In this document: positions 30,982 through 39,270 of the stretch, piece by piece
How positions within the stretch are numbered: the first letter of the stretch is position 1
How the letters are laid out: each line of letters begins with the position of its first letter
Assembly (NCBI GenBank): GCA_050700115.1
Contig: JBOHGG010000027.1
Span: 1 to 64,000, forward strand
Source of the DNA: GCA-003244245 sp050700115
GTDB taxonomy: Bacteria; Actinomycetota; Actinomycetes; Mycobacteriales; Pseudonocardiaceae
DNA: 64,000 bases
Direction of reading: 5' to 3'
The notes under the pieces: generated by a model
What the model saw: the letters and a program-made list of their open reading frames with translations, nothing else
What the model was told of the DNA's origin: nothing
The model's database searches: none
Translations under genes and position numbers: made by a program

Positions 30982-33900
30982 ATGCTGCGGGTGCGGCTAC
31001 TGGGTGCCGTGGCCGCCGAGCGGGACGGTCAGGCGGTGCCGGTGCCTGGGTCCGCGCGGCGGCTGCTGGCGTTGCTTGCGCTGCGCCCGGGTCTGCACGA
31101 CCGCGACGCGCTGGCCGTCCGGTTGTGGCCCAACGTGGCGCAGCCGGCGGCGCGGGCAAGCCTGCGGACCGCGGTGTGGGCGTTGCGCCGTGCCCTGGGT
31201 GAGGACGCGCTGGTGGCCTCGCGGAGCACCGTTGGGCTGTGCCCAGATGCGCTGCGGGTCGACGTCGCCGAGGTCGCCGCGCTAGCCGCCGCGGGCGAGG
31301 ACCGGCTGGCGGTCGCACAGTGCCGGGGTGAGCTGCTGGCCGACCTGGACGAGGACTGGGCGCAGACCGCTCGGGCAGAGCACCAGGCACGACACGCCGG
31401 CTTGCTGGACCGGCTGGCCCAGCGCGCCGAGACCGGCGGCGACGCCGCGGCGGCCGTGCGCTGGTCACGGCTGCGCTGCACGCTGACCCCGCTCGACGAG
31501 CCAGCGCACTGCGCACTGCTCCGCCGGCTGGCCGCGACCGGTGACCGGGCTGGGGCGCTGGCCACCGGCCGGGCGTTCGCCCAGCGGCTCCGGACCGAGT
31601 TGGGCGTGGCGCCAGGACCAGCCACCCGGTCAGTGCTGGCCCAGCTGCGCGGACCGACGACCGCAGCCGGCGCAAGCCCGGACGGCGCCACGCGGCCGCT
31701 GTTCGGCCGGAGCCGCGAGCTGGCAGCGCTGACCGCGGCGTGGTCGGCCGCCCGGGACGGCCACGGCCAGGTCGTCGTGGTGACTGGCGAGGGCGGCATC
31801 GGCAAGACCCGGCTGGTCACCGAGCTGGCCCGGCGCGCGGACAACGCCGGCGGCCGGGTAGCCGTCGGCGCCGGGGTGGATGTCGGCGGCGAGGCGCCGT
31901 TCGCATTGTGGCAGGAGCTGATCCGCCAGCTGGTGCGCATCGTGCCGGCCCCACTTCAGGACGCGGGCTGGCCGCAGGAGCTGGGCCGGCTGGCACCCGA
32001 TCTGGCCACCGGGCTCGGACGAACCGGGGTCCCCCCGCCGGTCGCCGCACCCGAGCTGGAGCGGTTGCGGATCTTCGACGCCGCGCTGCGGCTGGTGGAA
32101 TGGGCCGCGGCCGGCCGCCCGGTATTGCTGGTGGCGGAAGACGTGCACCGCGCCGACCGGGCCAGCCTGCAGCTGACTACACACATCGGGCGGCAGCTGG
32201 CCGGGCTGCCGGTGATGCTCGTACTGACCCGCCGCGACCGCCCAGTGCGCGCCGAGGCCGACGCGCTGGTTGCGGACCTGGCCGGCCGGGGCGTCAAGGT
32301 CAGCGAGGTGCAGCTGGGCCCGCTGGCCGACGGCGAGCTTGCCGCGGTGGTGTCCAGCGTCGCCCCGCTGGCCGCGGATGACGTACGGCGGGCAGTGGCC
32401 GCCGCCGAGGGCAACCCGCTGCTGGCCGTGGAAAGCGCCCGCGCGCTGGCCGCGGGCAGCACCGCTCCGCCATCGAGCCTGCGAGCGGCGGTGCGCGCCG
32501 CGCTGGGCGCTCTCCCGCCGAGCGGTCGCGAGCTCGCCGAGGCGATCGCCGCGGCCGGGCGGGGGCTAACCACGGGTGAGACCGCTGCCCTTGACCTGGC
32601 CGACCGGACGGAGGCCGAACACCAGGTACTGGACTCCGGGCTAGTGCACCGCGAACGGAGCAGCCTGCGGTTCCGGCACGCGCTGCTCGCCGAGGCGGCC
32701 CGCGCCGAGCTGCTCGACCCCGAAAGCTGCTACGAGCGGCTGGCGCTAGCGGTGGAGACGGCAGCCAGGACGGACGGCGACCATGTCGCCGCCGAGGTAG
32801 CGCGGCACCTGCAGCGGGCCGGGCGCGCCGACCTGGCCGGACCGCGCTGGCAACGGGCCGGCCGGCACGCCCGCTCGGTCGGTGCCCTGCCCGAGGCGGC
32901 GGCGTTTTGGGCTGAGGCCGTCGGATGCGCGCCAGCGGACCCCGCACCCCGGCTGGAGCTGGCCGAGGTGTACGCCTGGCTCGACCGCCGCGACGACTTC
33001 GAGCGCGAGTGGCGGACTGCCGTCGAGACCATGTCGGTCGCCGACAGCGTGGCGGCGTGGAACCAGCGGGGCCGGCTGCTGCGCGGGGTGATCTGCCACC
33101 CGGCCGCGTCGCTGGCCGCCTACCAGCGCGCCCAGGAGCTGATGCCCCCCGACGCCCCCGCAGCGCTGCGCGCCGAGACGCTGCTCGGGCTGGCCTGGAC
33201 CCAGGCAGTCGCCGGGGACGCCGGCGCGGTCACCGGGCTGCTCGCCCAGGTCGAGGTCCTGGAACCCGAGCCGGACGACCTCAGTTACGGCGACCGTGAG
33301 CACGTCCGGCTGCTCGCGCTGATCCGGCTCGGGCGCTTCGACGAATGCGTGCCGGTCGCCGAACGGGCCGGGACGGCCATCGAGCGGGCCGACCGGCCCG
33401 ACGTCGCCTACAGCATCTGGGTCAACGCCGCCTGCGCGCTGGCCTGCGCCGGCGACCTGCCCACCGCGCTGCGGCTGGCCGACCGCGCCGTGGCAGCTAC
33501 CCGCGGCGTCCCGGTCGTCACCCTGCCCAGCCTGGCCGCCCGCGCCCATCTGCTGTCCCGGCTCGGACGCCACGACGAGGCGCTGACCACCAGCACCCAA
33601 CAACGCGAAATGGCCGAGCGTCTCGACTCGCCCGCGCTGGCCGCGCTGGCCCGCTACGACGCCGGCCTGGTCGCGCTGGCCGCCGGGCGACACGCCGAGG
33701 CCGCCGACCTGCTGGCCGCCGCGCTCGACGAGCACGCCCAAATCAGCCGCCCAGCCGCCCGCCTGGCCCGAGCCGAGGCACTGGCCCGCGACGGCGACCC
33801 CAACGCGGCCGCCGCACAGATCCGGCTGACCGCGCTGGAACCGGTCGGACCCGGCGACCAGCCATGGGCACTCGTCCCACGGATGGCACGAGTGCAGGGC

Positions 33901-34149
33901 CTGATCGCCCTAGCCCACGGAAATCGCGGGGAGGCCCGCCGGCGGCTGACCGAGGCCGCCGCAGGATGGCGACGGCTGCGCCGGCCCCGGCTCGGGCAGG
34001 AGTACACCACCAACCTCGTCGACCTCGGCCGAGCGCCAGTCGTCGGCCTCGTCGAGCCAGACCGCGAGCTGGCCCGACTAACCGCCGAACTGGCCCGGAT
34101 CGACACGGAGATCAACACTACGGAGGCCGAATGCCCGAATTCACCCTGA
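30982..34149 (+). CDS. SARP/BTAD-AAA-TPR large transcriptional regulator
   Basis: A 1055-residue protein. Residues 1-95 resemble the OmpR-like winged helix of SARPs (LRVRLLGAVAAERDGQAVPV, 'LLALLALRPG', 'LRTAVWALRRALGEDAL'), about 96-225 the BTAD helical domain ('LDRLAQRAETGGDAAAAVRW', 'GRAFAQRLRTELGVAPGPAT'), about 240-500 an AAA/STAND ATPase with Walker A GEGGIGKT (269-276) and Walker B 'PVLLVAEDVHRAD', and 620 to the end TPR-like helical repeats. No LuxR HTH is seen at the C-terminus. It is a probable nucleotide-gated activator, overlapping the SRPBCC gene and divergent from the methyltransferase. Confidence 0.85.
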   Translation: MLRVRLLGAVAAERDGQAVPVPGSARRLLALLALRPGLHDRDALAVRLWPNVAQPAARASLRTAVWALRRALGEDALVASRSTVGLCPDALRVDVAEVAALAAAGEDRLAVAQCRGELLADLDEDWAQTARAEHQARHAGLLDRLAQRAETGGDAAAAVRWSRLRCTLTPLDEPAHCALLRRLAATGDRAGALATGRAFAQRLRTELGVAPGPATRSVLAQLRGPTTAAGASPDGATRPLFGRSRELAALTAAWSAARDGHGQVVVVTGEGGIGKTRLVTELARRADNAGGRVAVGAGVDVGGEAPFALWQELIRQLVRIVPAPLQDAGWPQELGRLAPDLATGLGRTGVPPPVAAPELERLRIFDAALRLVEWAAAGRPVLLVAEDVHRADRASLQLTTHIGRQLAGLPVMLVLTRRDRPVRAEADALVADLAGRGVKVSEVQLGPLADGELAAVVSSVAPLAADDVRRAVAAAEGNPLLAVESARALAAGSTAPPSSLRAAVRAALGALPPSGRELAEAIAAAGRGLTTGETAALDLADRTEAEHQVLDSGLVHRERSSLRFRHALLAEAARAELLDPESCYERLALAVETAARTDGDHVAAEVARHLQRAGRADLAGPRWQRAGRHARSVGALPEAAAFWAEAVGCAPADPAPRLELAEVYAWLDRRDDFEREWRTAVETMSVADSVAAWNQRGRLLRGVICHPAASLAAYQRAQELMPPDAPAALRAETLLGLAWTQAVAGDAGAVTGLLAQVEVLEPEPDDLSYGDREHVRLLALIRLGRFDECVPVAERAGTAIERADRPDVAYSIWVNAACALACAGDLPTALRLADRAVAATRGVPVVTLPSLAARAHLLSRLGRHDEALTTSTQQREMAERLDSPALAALARYDAGLVALAAGRHAEAADLLAAALDEHAQISRPAARLARAEALARDGDPNAAAAQIRLTALEPVGPGDQPWALVPRMARVQGLIALAHGNRGEARRRLTEAAAGWRRLRRPRLGQEYTTNLVDLGRAPVVGLVEPDRELARLTAELARIDTEINTTEAECPNSP

Positions 34150-34529
34150 GCGGGCGCGCCGACGCACCCGTCGAAGAAGTCTGGAAGCTGCTGTTCGACC
34201 CGACCCGCTTCCCCGAGTGGTGGGCCGGCGTGCAGACCGTACGCAACGACGACGCGGACGGCTACACAGCATGGATGCAGGGCGATCCAGACTTCCCATG
34301 GCCCCAGCAGCTGCGCGGCGACCGCGCCGAGGGCCGCGTCACCATCTCCTGCCAAGTCACCTACATCGACTTCGTGTGGCAACTCGCCGAGGACGGGCCC
34401 GGCACCCGCATCGACGTGCACGTCGCCCTACCCGACTCCGAGGCCCACCAGCTCGACGACGAACGCGAGATCATCACCACCTCGTTGACCCGACTGGCGA
34501 CCCTCGCGCAGACCGCCGCGACCAACTGA
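34131..34529 (+). CDS. SRPBCC (polyketide cyclase/START-like) protein
   Basis: A 132-residue helix-grip protein opening with MPEFTLSGRADAPVEEVWKL and 'DPTRFPEWWAGVQTV', the family signature, and ending in the long C-terminal helix 'EIITTSLTRLATLAQTA'. Such proteins bind hydrophobic ligands. The ATG lies inside the end of the regulator gene (19-base overlap, CGGAGG just upstream), so the two are co-translated. It could supply or sense the ligand of the regulator; this is inference. Confidence 0.8.
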   Translation: MPEFTLSGRADAPVEEVWKLLFDPTRFPEWWAGVQTVRNDDADGYTAWMQGDPDFPWPQQLRGDRAEGRVTISCQVTYIDFVWQLAEDGPGTRIDVHVALPDSEAHQLDDEREIITTSLTRLATLAQTAATN

Positions 34530-34824
34530 GCGCCCCAGGGCGGCGGTCAGCAACGGCACGGCGAGCAGCGAGAACACTGATGCCTGAACCACCGCAGGAG
34601 AAGCGCGGCGTTGAACCTGAACCCGCCGGTGGCACTCCCCGCCCGCGGACCTGGCGGCTCAGGCGAGGGCGATCGCGGGCGTTCGGGTGGGCTGGTGCTG
34701 GACCGGTTCGACACGGCGGTTCCAGGTGGCAAGCGCCCGCGCCAGCGCGTTCGATCTCCTCACCGCAATCGCCCGGAACGCAGGGCGTCACCCACTTGAT
34801 CTCTGCGAGATCCCACCAGTAGAC

Positions 34825-34970
34825 CCGAGATGGGCCCGGTGCGCCGCCGGCGATCTCATCGAAGTCCGGCAACCCACGAGAATGATGTTGAGGAGGATGA
34901 TGATGGACCACCGCTCGGCCAGGAGCTCCGACCCCCGAGCGATCGGGTAGTACTGCCCGTAGGTCCGCAC
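34825..34970 (-). pseudogene. HxlR-family regulator relic with frameshift
   Basis: From a GTG at 34970 the minus strand encodes VRTYGQYYPIARGSELLAER and WSIIILLNIILVGCR. A frame change around 34865 then gives FDEIAGGAPGPSR. Joined, this is the N-terminal winged helix of an HxlR regulator (YGQYCPIARAxELLGERW ... LLGxxRFxDIxxGxPGxS). The rest of the protein is absent. The remainder of the gap from 34530 to 35652 contains only the fragments listed here. Confidence 0.6.
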
Positions 34971-34998
34971 ACCCACAACCCGACCGGGATTCATCACG

Positions 34999-35157
34999 GT
35001 GTACTTCAACACCCGCCACATCCCGCTGGTGGCGTCACAGGCTCCGATCTGCACGCTGAGCGCCGGTTACACCGCGAAACTCGGAGCAATGCCCATCCCG
35101 CGCGGGGCCCGCATCGAGATCGTCACCATCACCGACTTCTTCTACGAGCAAACCTGA
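34999..35157 (+). CDS. Short unrecognised frame divergent from the HxlR relic
   Basis: A frame open from 34963 with GTG at 34999 encodes 52 residues (MYFNTRHIPLVASQAPICTL, then 'AMPIPRGARIEIVTITDFFYEQT'). Composition is protein-like, with good third-position GC and alternating hydrophobic strands. HxlR regulators are normally divergent from their target, so this may be the remnant of such a target gene. No family recognised. Confidence 0.3.
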   Translation: MYFNTRHIPLVASQAPICTLSAGYTAKLGAMPIPRGARIEIVTITDFFYEQT

Positions 35158-35293
35158 ACAGCACGGCCGCCGCATCCCACCCACGCGAGCACCCTACCGA
35201 TGTGACCACTGCAAGCGTCCGCTCATCGGCATGAGCATGCGTGGTCCGCTCATGCGATCCGGGCGGGATGTGGATTGCGACCCTCCTCCCTTG

Positions 35294-35336
35294 CGAAGAG
35301 AAGGGACTCGCACACCGGAGAACCGTGAATGCCCAG
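35294..35336. repeat. tmRNA-flank repeat, copy 1
   Basis: Contains ACTCGCACACCGGAGAA then CGTGAATGCCCAG. The same block recurs at 37236-37278 and 38789-38831. This copy is followed by a complement (35346-35355) forming a GAATGCCCAG hairpin. A little further on (about 35360-35365) lies GGTGGA, which is also the sequence at the tmRNA 3' end next to copy 3. It looks like a duplicated ssrA 3' flank. Confidence 0.65.
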
Positions 35337-35652
35337 ACCATCGGCCTGGGCATTCATCGGTGGACCTAACGTGTCAGCATAAGAACCAGACCCTGCTGGT
35401 TGAGGGGCCTGAGATCATGATCCGCTCTGTTGGTACTCGTCGTCCAGTCGCGGCTGGTACCCAGTGAACCCACCGCGATCATCACCGGGTTGACGCCGTG
35501 GCAGGTTAGGGAGCTGACTTGCAGCATCTACAGCGCGCGCCACCTCCACGCGCCGGACGCTACCCATCGTGTCAACGGCAGCTGAATCTTGGATCTGGCA
35601 CTGGCACACTGTGCGTGAACCGCCGCGACCGTTCGTACGGGATAATCCGATC

Positions 35653-36150
35653 ATGAGGAGTCGGATCCTTGCCGTGGCCGCCATCCTGCTGCTGGCTCTC
35701 ACCCTGGGCCTGCTGTTCGCGCACGTGCTGGAAATGGGGCCGAAGCTGGGCTACCCTCCCGCTCTCTATACCCGGCTGAACACCTCGCTTTACCTGTTCT
35801 TCGGCACCGTGGGCGCGGTCGTGGAGGTTGCTGCGCTGCTCGCCTGCGTAGCGCTGGCGGTCGTGGTTCGTCATGACCGAACAATGTTCCTGCCAACGGC
35901 GGTGTCGGCCCTCGTGCAGGCGGCGGTGTTGGGGCTGTGGTTCGCGGTGGTGTCCCCGGTGAACGACGCGTTCATCGCGGCGAGACCGGCGATCCCCCCA
36001 GGCTTCGACGCACTGCGCGCACGGTGGGAAACCGGGCACACCATTGACGCGGTGCTCCTGCTCGCCGCGCTCATCGTGCTCCTCGCCGGATGGGTGCGCC
36101 CGGCGCGGAGCGGGCATGCCCCAGCCAACCGAGCGCGACACCCGAGCTAA
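35653..36150 (+). CDS. DUF1772-like four-helix membrane protein
   Basis: A 165-residue protein with four membrane helices (around 5-27, 52-75, 85-107, 135-153). The pattern 'AHVLEMGPKLGYPPALYTRL' after helix 1 and 'WETGHTIDAVLLLAALIVLL' at helix 4 match the DUF1772/anthrone-oxygenase-like family. The ATG at 35653 is chosen, since the upstream residues are polar and unlike the family. Function in bacteria is unknown. It lies within a region bounded by ssrA-flank repeats. Confidence 0.65.
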   Translation: MRSRILAVAAILLLALTLGLLFAHVLEMGPKLGYPPALYTRLNTSLYLFFGTVGAVVEVAALLACVALAVVVRHDRTMFLPTAVSALVQAAVLGLWFAVVSPVNDAFIAARPAIPPGFDALRARWETGHTIDAVLLLAALIVLLAGWVRPARSGHAPANRARHPS

Positions 36151-36304
36151 GGCTTACTGGTAATGCGAGCGACCCACCCAGAACTGACCAACCAATCGTT
36201 TATCACGCAAAGTGCGCCAGAACCACGTTGCATAGACAAAGCCAGCTGCTCAGGGTCTACGGTTCGCGCAATGACACGGTTACCAGGACAAAGCCGCAGG
36301 CTAC

Positions 36305-36535
36305 AGGTAGTGGTGGAGGTACTTGCCACTTACTCGCACTCGACACAAGCCACTGAGCTGCGACTTTGCCATATCGCAGCGCTCATCAGCCTCCGTGCGC
36401 GCCACGAGGTCGAGCAGGAAGCGCCCGTGAAGGCTGTGCGACCGCCTCGATGAGCGCGACATCGCCGAGTTGATCACCGTCGACCGCAACGGTGCTATTG
36501 TCGTCTCTCTCGCCCTGTCCACGGCTGACACGCCG
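36305..36535 (+). pseudogene. Recombinase-tail relic, repeat copy B
   Basis: This segment repeats the architecture of 26670-26965: GTGGAGGTACTTGCCACTTA, a GACTTTGCCAT block, then a frame encoding RLDERDIAELITVDRNGAIV, again the tail helix of a serine-recombinase/resolvase-like protein. It lacks the catalytic part and runs out of similarity after about 36510. Confidence 0.45.
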
Positions 36536-37369
36536 TAACCTGGACCGACACCGCACGTCGTGTGGCTACAAGGGGGGCCGTATCTCGAGAGGCTGGCCTG
36601 ATCGCTCGAGCTGCGGTTCACCACGGGCACATCGTCGGCGGCGAGGCTCGACACATGATCGGACGAGCTGGCCCTACGCTCAGGTCGTGGACGACGACGT
36701 GCTGTTGATCGAAACCTCCTGGCCTGCCAGGACCATCGACGGCGACCCCGGCATCGTGTCCGGAATGCTGTCGGTCAGCCGCACTGTTCGTGGTGAGTTC
36801 CGCACTCACCGGCATGGTCGGACGTCGTCCGCTCATGCGGCGCGAGTGTTGCCGAGCACTGATTTGCAGAAGATGGCGTCGTTCATGATGCCCACCCATG
36901 GACACGGGCATCGTCGTCATGTTGGCGGCCTGATCGTCACACTGCCGGTGGGCGACGCCAACGGACGTCCGGCGACGTGGACGGCGGGAAGTGCTGCCGC
37001 GCCGCTTCCGCTCCTCGGCGCCCTGGGGCGCCTGCGGTGCGGGTCGGCTTGCCCTCGACAGCCGGGGCTCCAGCATGAAGTGGGTTGGCTTGGTCGGCGA
37101 GTTGATGACGCCGAGGGGCCAGTGGCGAAGACGGAAGCTGCCCTCAGGTCGTCGTCATCGGGAGCGACGGGGACGTCTGCGTTGGGAGTGCCGTTCAACA
37201 CGGAGCAGGATCGGGATCGCGGGCCCTTTCGTAGCAGAGGGGATGGCACTCGCACACCGGAGAAGCGTGAATGCCCAGTGAGAGACTTCTTTGCGGCTGG
37301 ACGGTCTTAACCAAGTGGTGGCGCTAGTCAAAGATGCGGGAGAATCGCTTCATCGACATTCGGTCGGCT
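36536..37369. other. Gap without recognisable genes
   Basis: This 830-base stretch has several long open frames on both strands that lack family motifs and proper codon bias. I see no RNA gene. The only structured element is the ssrA-flank repeat copy at 37236-37278. I regard it as eroded accessory DNA. Confidence 0.5.
37236..37278. repeat. tmRNA-flank repeat, copy 2
   Basis: Contains ACTCGCACACCGGAGAA then GCGTGAATGCCCAG, followed by TGAGAGAC, which resembles the GTCAGAGAC following copy 3. It separates the eroded gap from the beta-propeller gene. Confidence 0.65.
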
Positions 37370-38461
37370 TCAGGTACCGGTGTCGATCACCGACACGGTG
37401 CTGGTACCTGCGTTGGTCACGTAGGCGTGGCGCCCGTCCGGTGTCACCACCACAGCGCTTGGATCACCTCCGATATCGACCGTGGTGGCGGTATTGGTGG
37501 CAGTGTTGATCACCGATAAGGCCTTGTAACCCCGGTTAACCACATAGGCGCGACGGCTATCTGGAGCCACCGCCACCGTGATCGGAGCGTTGCCAACGTT
37601 GATCGTAGCCGTGACGGTGTTGGTAGTGGTCTCGATCACCGACACAGTGGCGGAGCCCTCGTTGGTCACGTAGACGTAGCGCCCGTTCGGAGCCACTGCC
37701 ACGCCATTTGGGCCGATTTGGACGGGGATGGTGGCGATGACGGTATGGGTGGCAGTGTTGATCACAGACACCGTGCCGGAGCCCCGATTGGTTACATAAG
37801 CCCGACCGCCGTCCGGAGTCACCGCCACGCCCACTGGGTTGTCTGCCGGATCGCCTCCAACCTCGACCGTGGTGGCGAGAGTTTGGGTGGCAGTGTTGAT
37901 CACAGACACCGTGCCAGAGCCCCGATTGGTCACATAAGTCCAGCGCCCGTCGGGAGTCACCGCCACATCCCACTGAACGCTGTTGACGTTAATGGTGGCG
38001 ATGACGGTGTTGATGGCTGTGTCAACCACCGACACAACGGTGGAGAGCCAATGGGCGACGTAGACATAGCGCCCGTCTGGAGTCACCGCTACGCCAACCG
38101 CGCCGTTTCCAACGTTGATGGTAGCGGTGACCGTGTTGGTGGCCGTGTCGATCACCGACATGGTGCCGCCGAGGTGGGTTACATACGCGTGACGCCCGTC
38201 CGGGGCCATCACTAAGCTGCTCGGGCTGTTTGCAAGGTGAATGGTTTCTGCTAGGCGAGGCGTGGAGGTGGCGGCCCCATCTTGTCGCTGAGGTGGTGCG
38301 GGCGCCCGAGGAGTTGAAGCCAGGAAGGCTAGGACGACTGTCACGAGCAACGACAACACCGTCGCGACGCTCCCTATGATGGTCCAAAACGCGACCGAAC
38401 GACCACTGAACCAGCCTTGACCGCTGCCACCCATGTTCGAGGCCCCCGCCACAGCAACCAC
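37370..38461 (-). CDS. Membrane-anchored seven-bladed YVTN beta-propeller
   Basis: A protein of up to 363 residues with one N-terminal membrane helix (VAFWTIIGSVATVLSLLVTV, about 24-48), a short proline-rich linker, and seven tandem repeats of about 41 residues. Each repeat carries 'VAVTPDGRYVYVTN-GSGTVSVINTATNTVIATI'-type consensus segments. Seven repeats make one complete propeller, predicted outside the cell. DNA-level similarity among blades is high, so unequal recombination is likely. Start is uncertain between GTG 38461 and ATG 38434. It lies between ssrA-flank repeats 2 and 3. YVTN propellers are usually binding scaffolds; no catalytic site is seen. Confidence 0.82.
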   Translation of the reverse strand: MVAVAGASNMGGSGQGWFSGRSVAFWTIIGSVATVLSLLVTVVLAFLASTPRAPAPPQRQDGAATSTPRLAETIHLANSPSSLVMAPDGRHAYVTHLGGTMSVIDTATNTVTATINVGNGAVGVAVTPDGRYVYVAHWLSTVVSVVDTAINTVIATINVNSVQWDVAVTPDGRWTYVTNRGSGTVSVINTATQTLATTVEVGGDPADNPVGVAVTPDGGRAYVTNRGSGTVSVINTATHTVIATIPVQIGPNGVAVAPNGRYVYVTNEGSATVSVIETTTNTVTATINVGNAPITVAVAPDSRRAYVVNRGYKALSVINTATNTATTVDIGGDPSAVVVTPDGRHAYVTNAGTSTVSVIDTGT

Positions 38462-38509
38462 CGAAGATGTCCTGAGACCAACCTGTCAAGTATGTCGGCT
38501 CGACGCTTG

Positions 38510-38775
38510 CCCAGGGGCCATGGGAGCACGAGCGCACTGACGCCGAGCTCATCAAGACAATCTATGAGATCCACACCGAATTGGGCGGGTATCCCGGTGC
38601 TCGCCGAGTCTGGACCGAGCTCGTCATGCGCGGGGTGCGGGTGGGACCCAAACGGGTCTGGCGGCTGAGCACGCGGCTGGCCTGCGCGGACGGCACCCGC
38701 GAGTGTGGAAGAAGACCACCGTCGCAACTCAGCGGCCTATCGATGCGCCAGACCTGATCGGGCAGGACTTCAGTA
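38510..38775 (+). pseudogene. IS3-family transposase (OrfB) relic
   Basis: One frame encodes WEHERTDAELIKTIYEIHTE and then ARRVWTELVMRGVRVGPKRV, the HTH_21-type segment before the DDE domain of IS3/IS150 OrfB. A shifted frame then gives KKTTVATQRPIDAPDLIGQD, the family's 'APDLVGRDF' linker. The catalytic DDE domain, OrfA and terminal repeats are missing. Confidence 0.6.
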
Positions 38776-38788
38776 CCGCACGGTACCG

Positions 38789-38831
38789 GCAAGCGAAGGG
38801 ACTCGCACACCGGAAAAGCATAAACGCCCAG
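38789..38831. repeat. tmRNA-flank repeat, copy 3
   Basis: Contains ACTCGCACACCGGAAAA then GCATAAACGCCCAG. This copy is part of the tmRNA downstream region and overlaps its terminator. Copies 1 and 2 lie 3.5 and 1.55 kb further downstream of ssrA. Confidence 0.65.
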
Positions 38832-38844
38832 GTCAGAGACCTGG
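38812..38844 (-). terminator. tmRNA intrinsic terminator
   Basis: Read on the minus strand, CCAGGTC-TCT-GACCTGG (38828-38844) is followed by GGCGTTTATGCTTTT, a U-rich tail. It starts nine bases after the mature tmRNA 3' end. Confidence 0.7.
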
Positions 38845-38853
38845 CTCGTGTTC

Positions 38854-39222
38854 GGTGGAGGTGCCGGGAATCGAACCCGGGTCCTCTGTCGCCTCGTCAG
38901 GGCTTCTCCGTGCGCAGTCCGCTACGTCTCTACTCGGATCCACCGGTCCCGCGGACCAGCCGGTGTGACGATCCCAGCCGCTGTAGGTGTCCCGCCAGGC
39001 CCCGCGGCCGAGCCTGGCGGTTGAGTCCCCTAGCTGATGCCGGGGTCCGGGGCGGGGACGCCCCCGGTCCGACACAGTCGCCCCTCGCTTAGGCAGCGAG
39101 GGCGAACTGGCGCTGACTTGAGTCGGCGCTTATTGAGGTGCGATGACGCTTACGGTGGTCTCTCGCCTGCACCGGCACGCTTCCCACTGACTCAACGTCC
39201 AGAGTCGAAACCGTTCACCCCC
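38854..39222 (-). ncRNA. ssrA: tmRNA (transfer-messenger RNA)
   Basis: A 369-base tmRNA. The tRNA-like ends pair as GGGGGTG (5', 39222-39216) with CACCTCC (3'), followed by ACC, and the 3' side has the T-arm GGTTCGATTCCCGG. GGTTTCGAC follows the 5' end. The reading frame at 39127-39089 encodes the degradation tag ADSSQRQFALAA followed by TAA, preceded by the resume-codon context AATAAGC. tmRNA rescues stalled ribosomes with SmpB, encoded 2 kb away. The genomic 3' end reads ACCG, so the terminal A of CCA is probably added after processing. Confidence 0.97.
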
Positions 39223-39245
39223 TTGTCGGGCTGGGCCGACCGCCC

Positions 39246-39251
39246 AGTGTA
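39246..39251 (-). promoter_or_regulatory. Possible -10 element of ssrA
   Basis: On the minus strand TACACT lies about 24 bases upstream of the mature tmRNA 5' end, consistent with a short 5' leader removed by RNase P. No convincing -35 is seen. Confidence 0.35.
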
Positions 39252-39270
39252 GCGCCCGGCGGCCCGGCCA

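Noticed and set aside
36492..37310. A 272-codon plus-strand frame in the eroded gap
   Set aside because: It has no recognisable domain, mixes low-complexity Arg/His/Ser segments, and ends within the ssrA-flank repeat, so it is probably chance.
37400..38280. Regular repeats that could be mistaken for a CRISPR array
   Set aside because: The period is about 123-138 bases, coding, and encodes beta-propeller blades; there are no spacers or cas genes.
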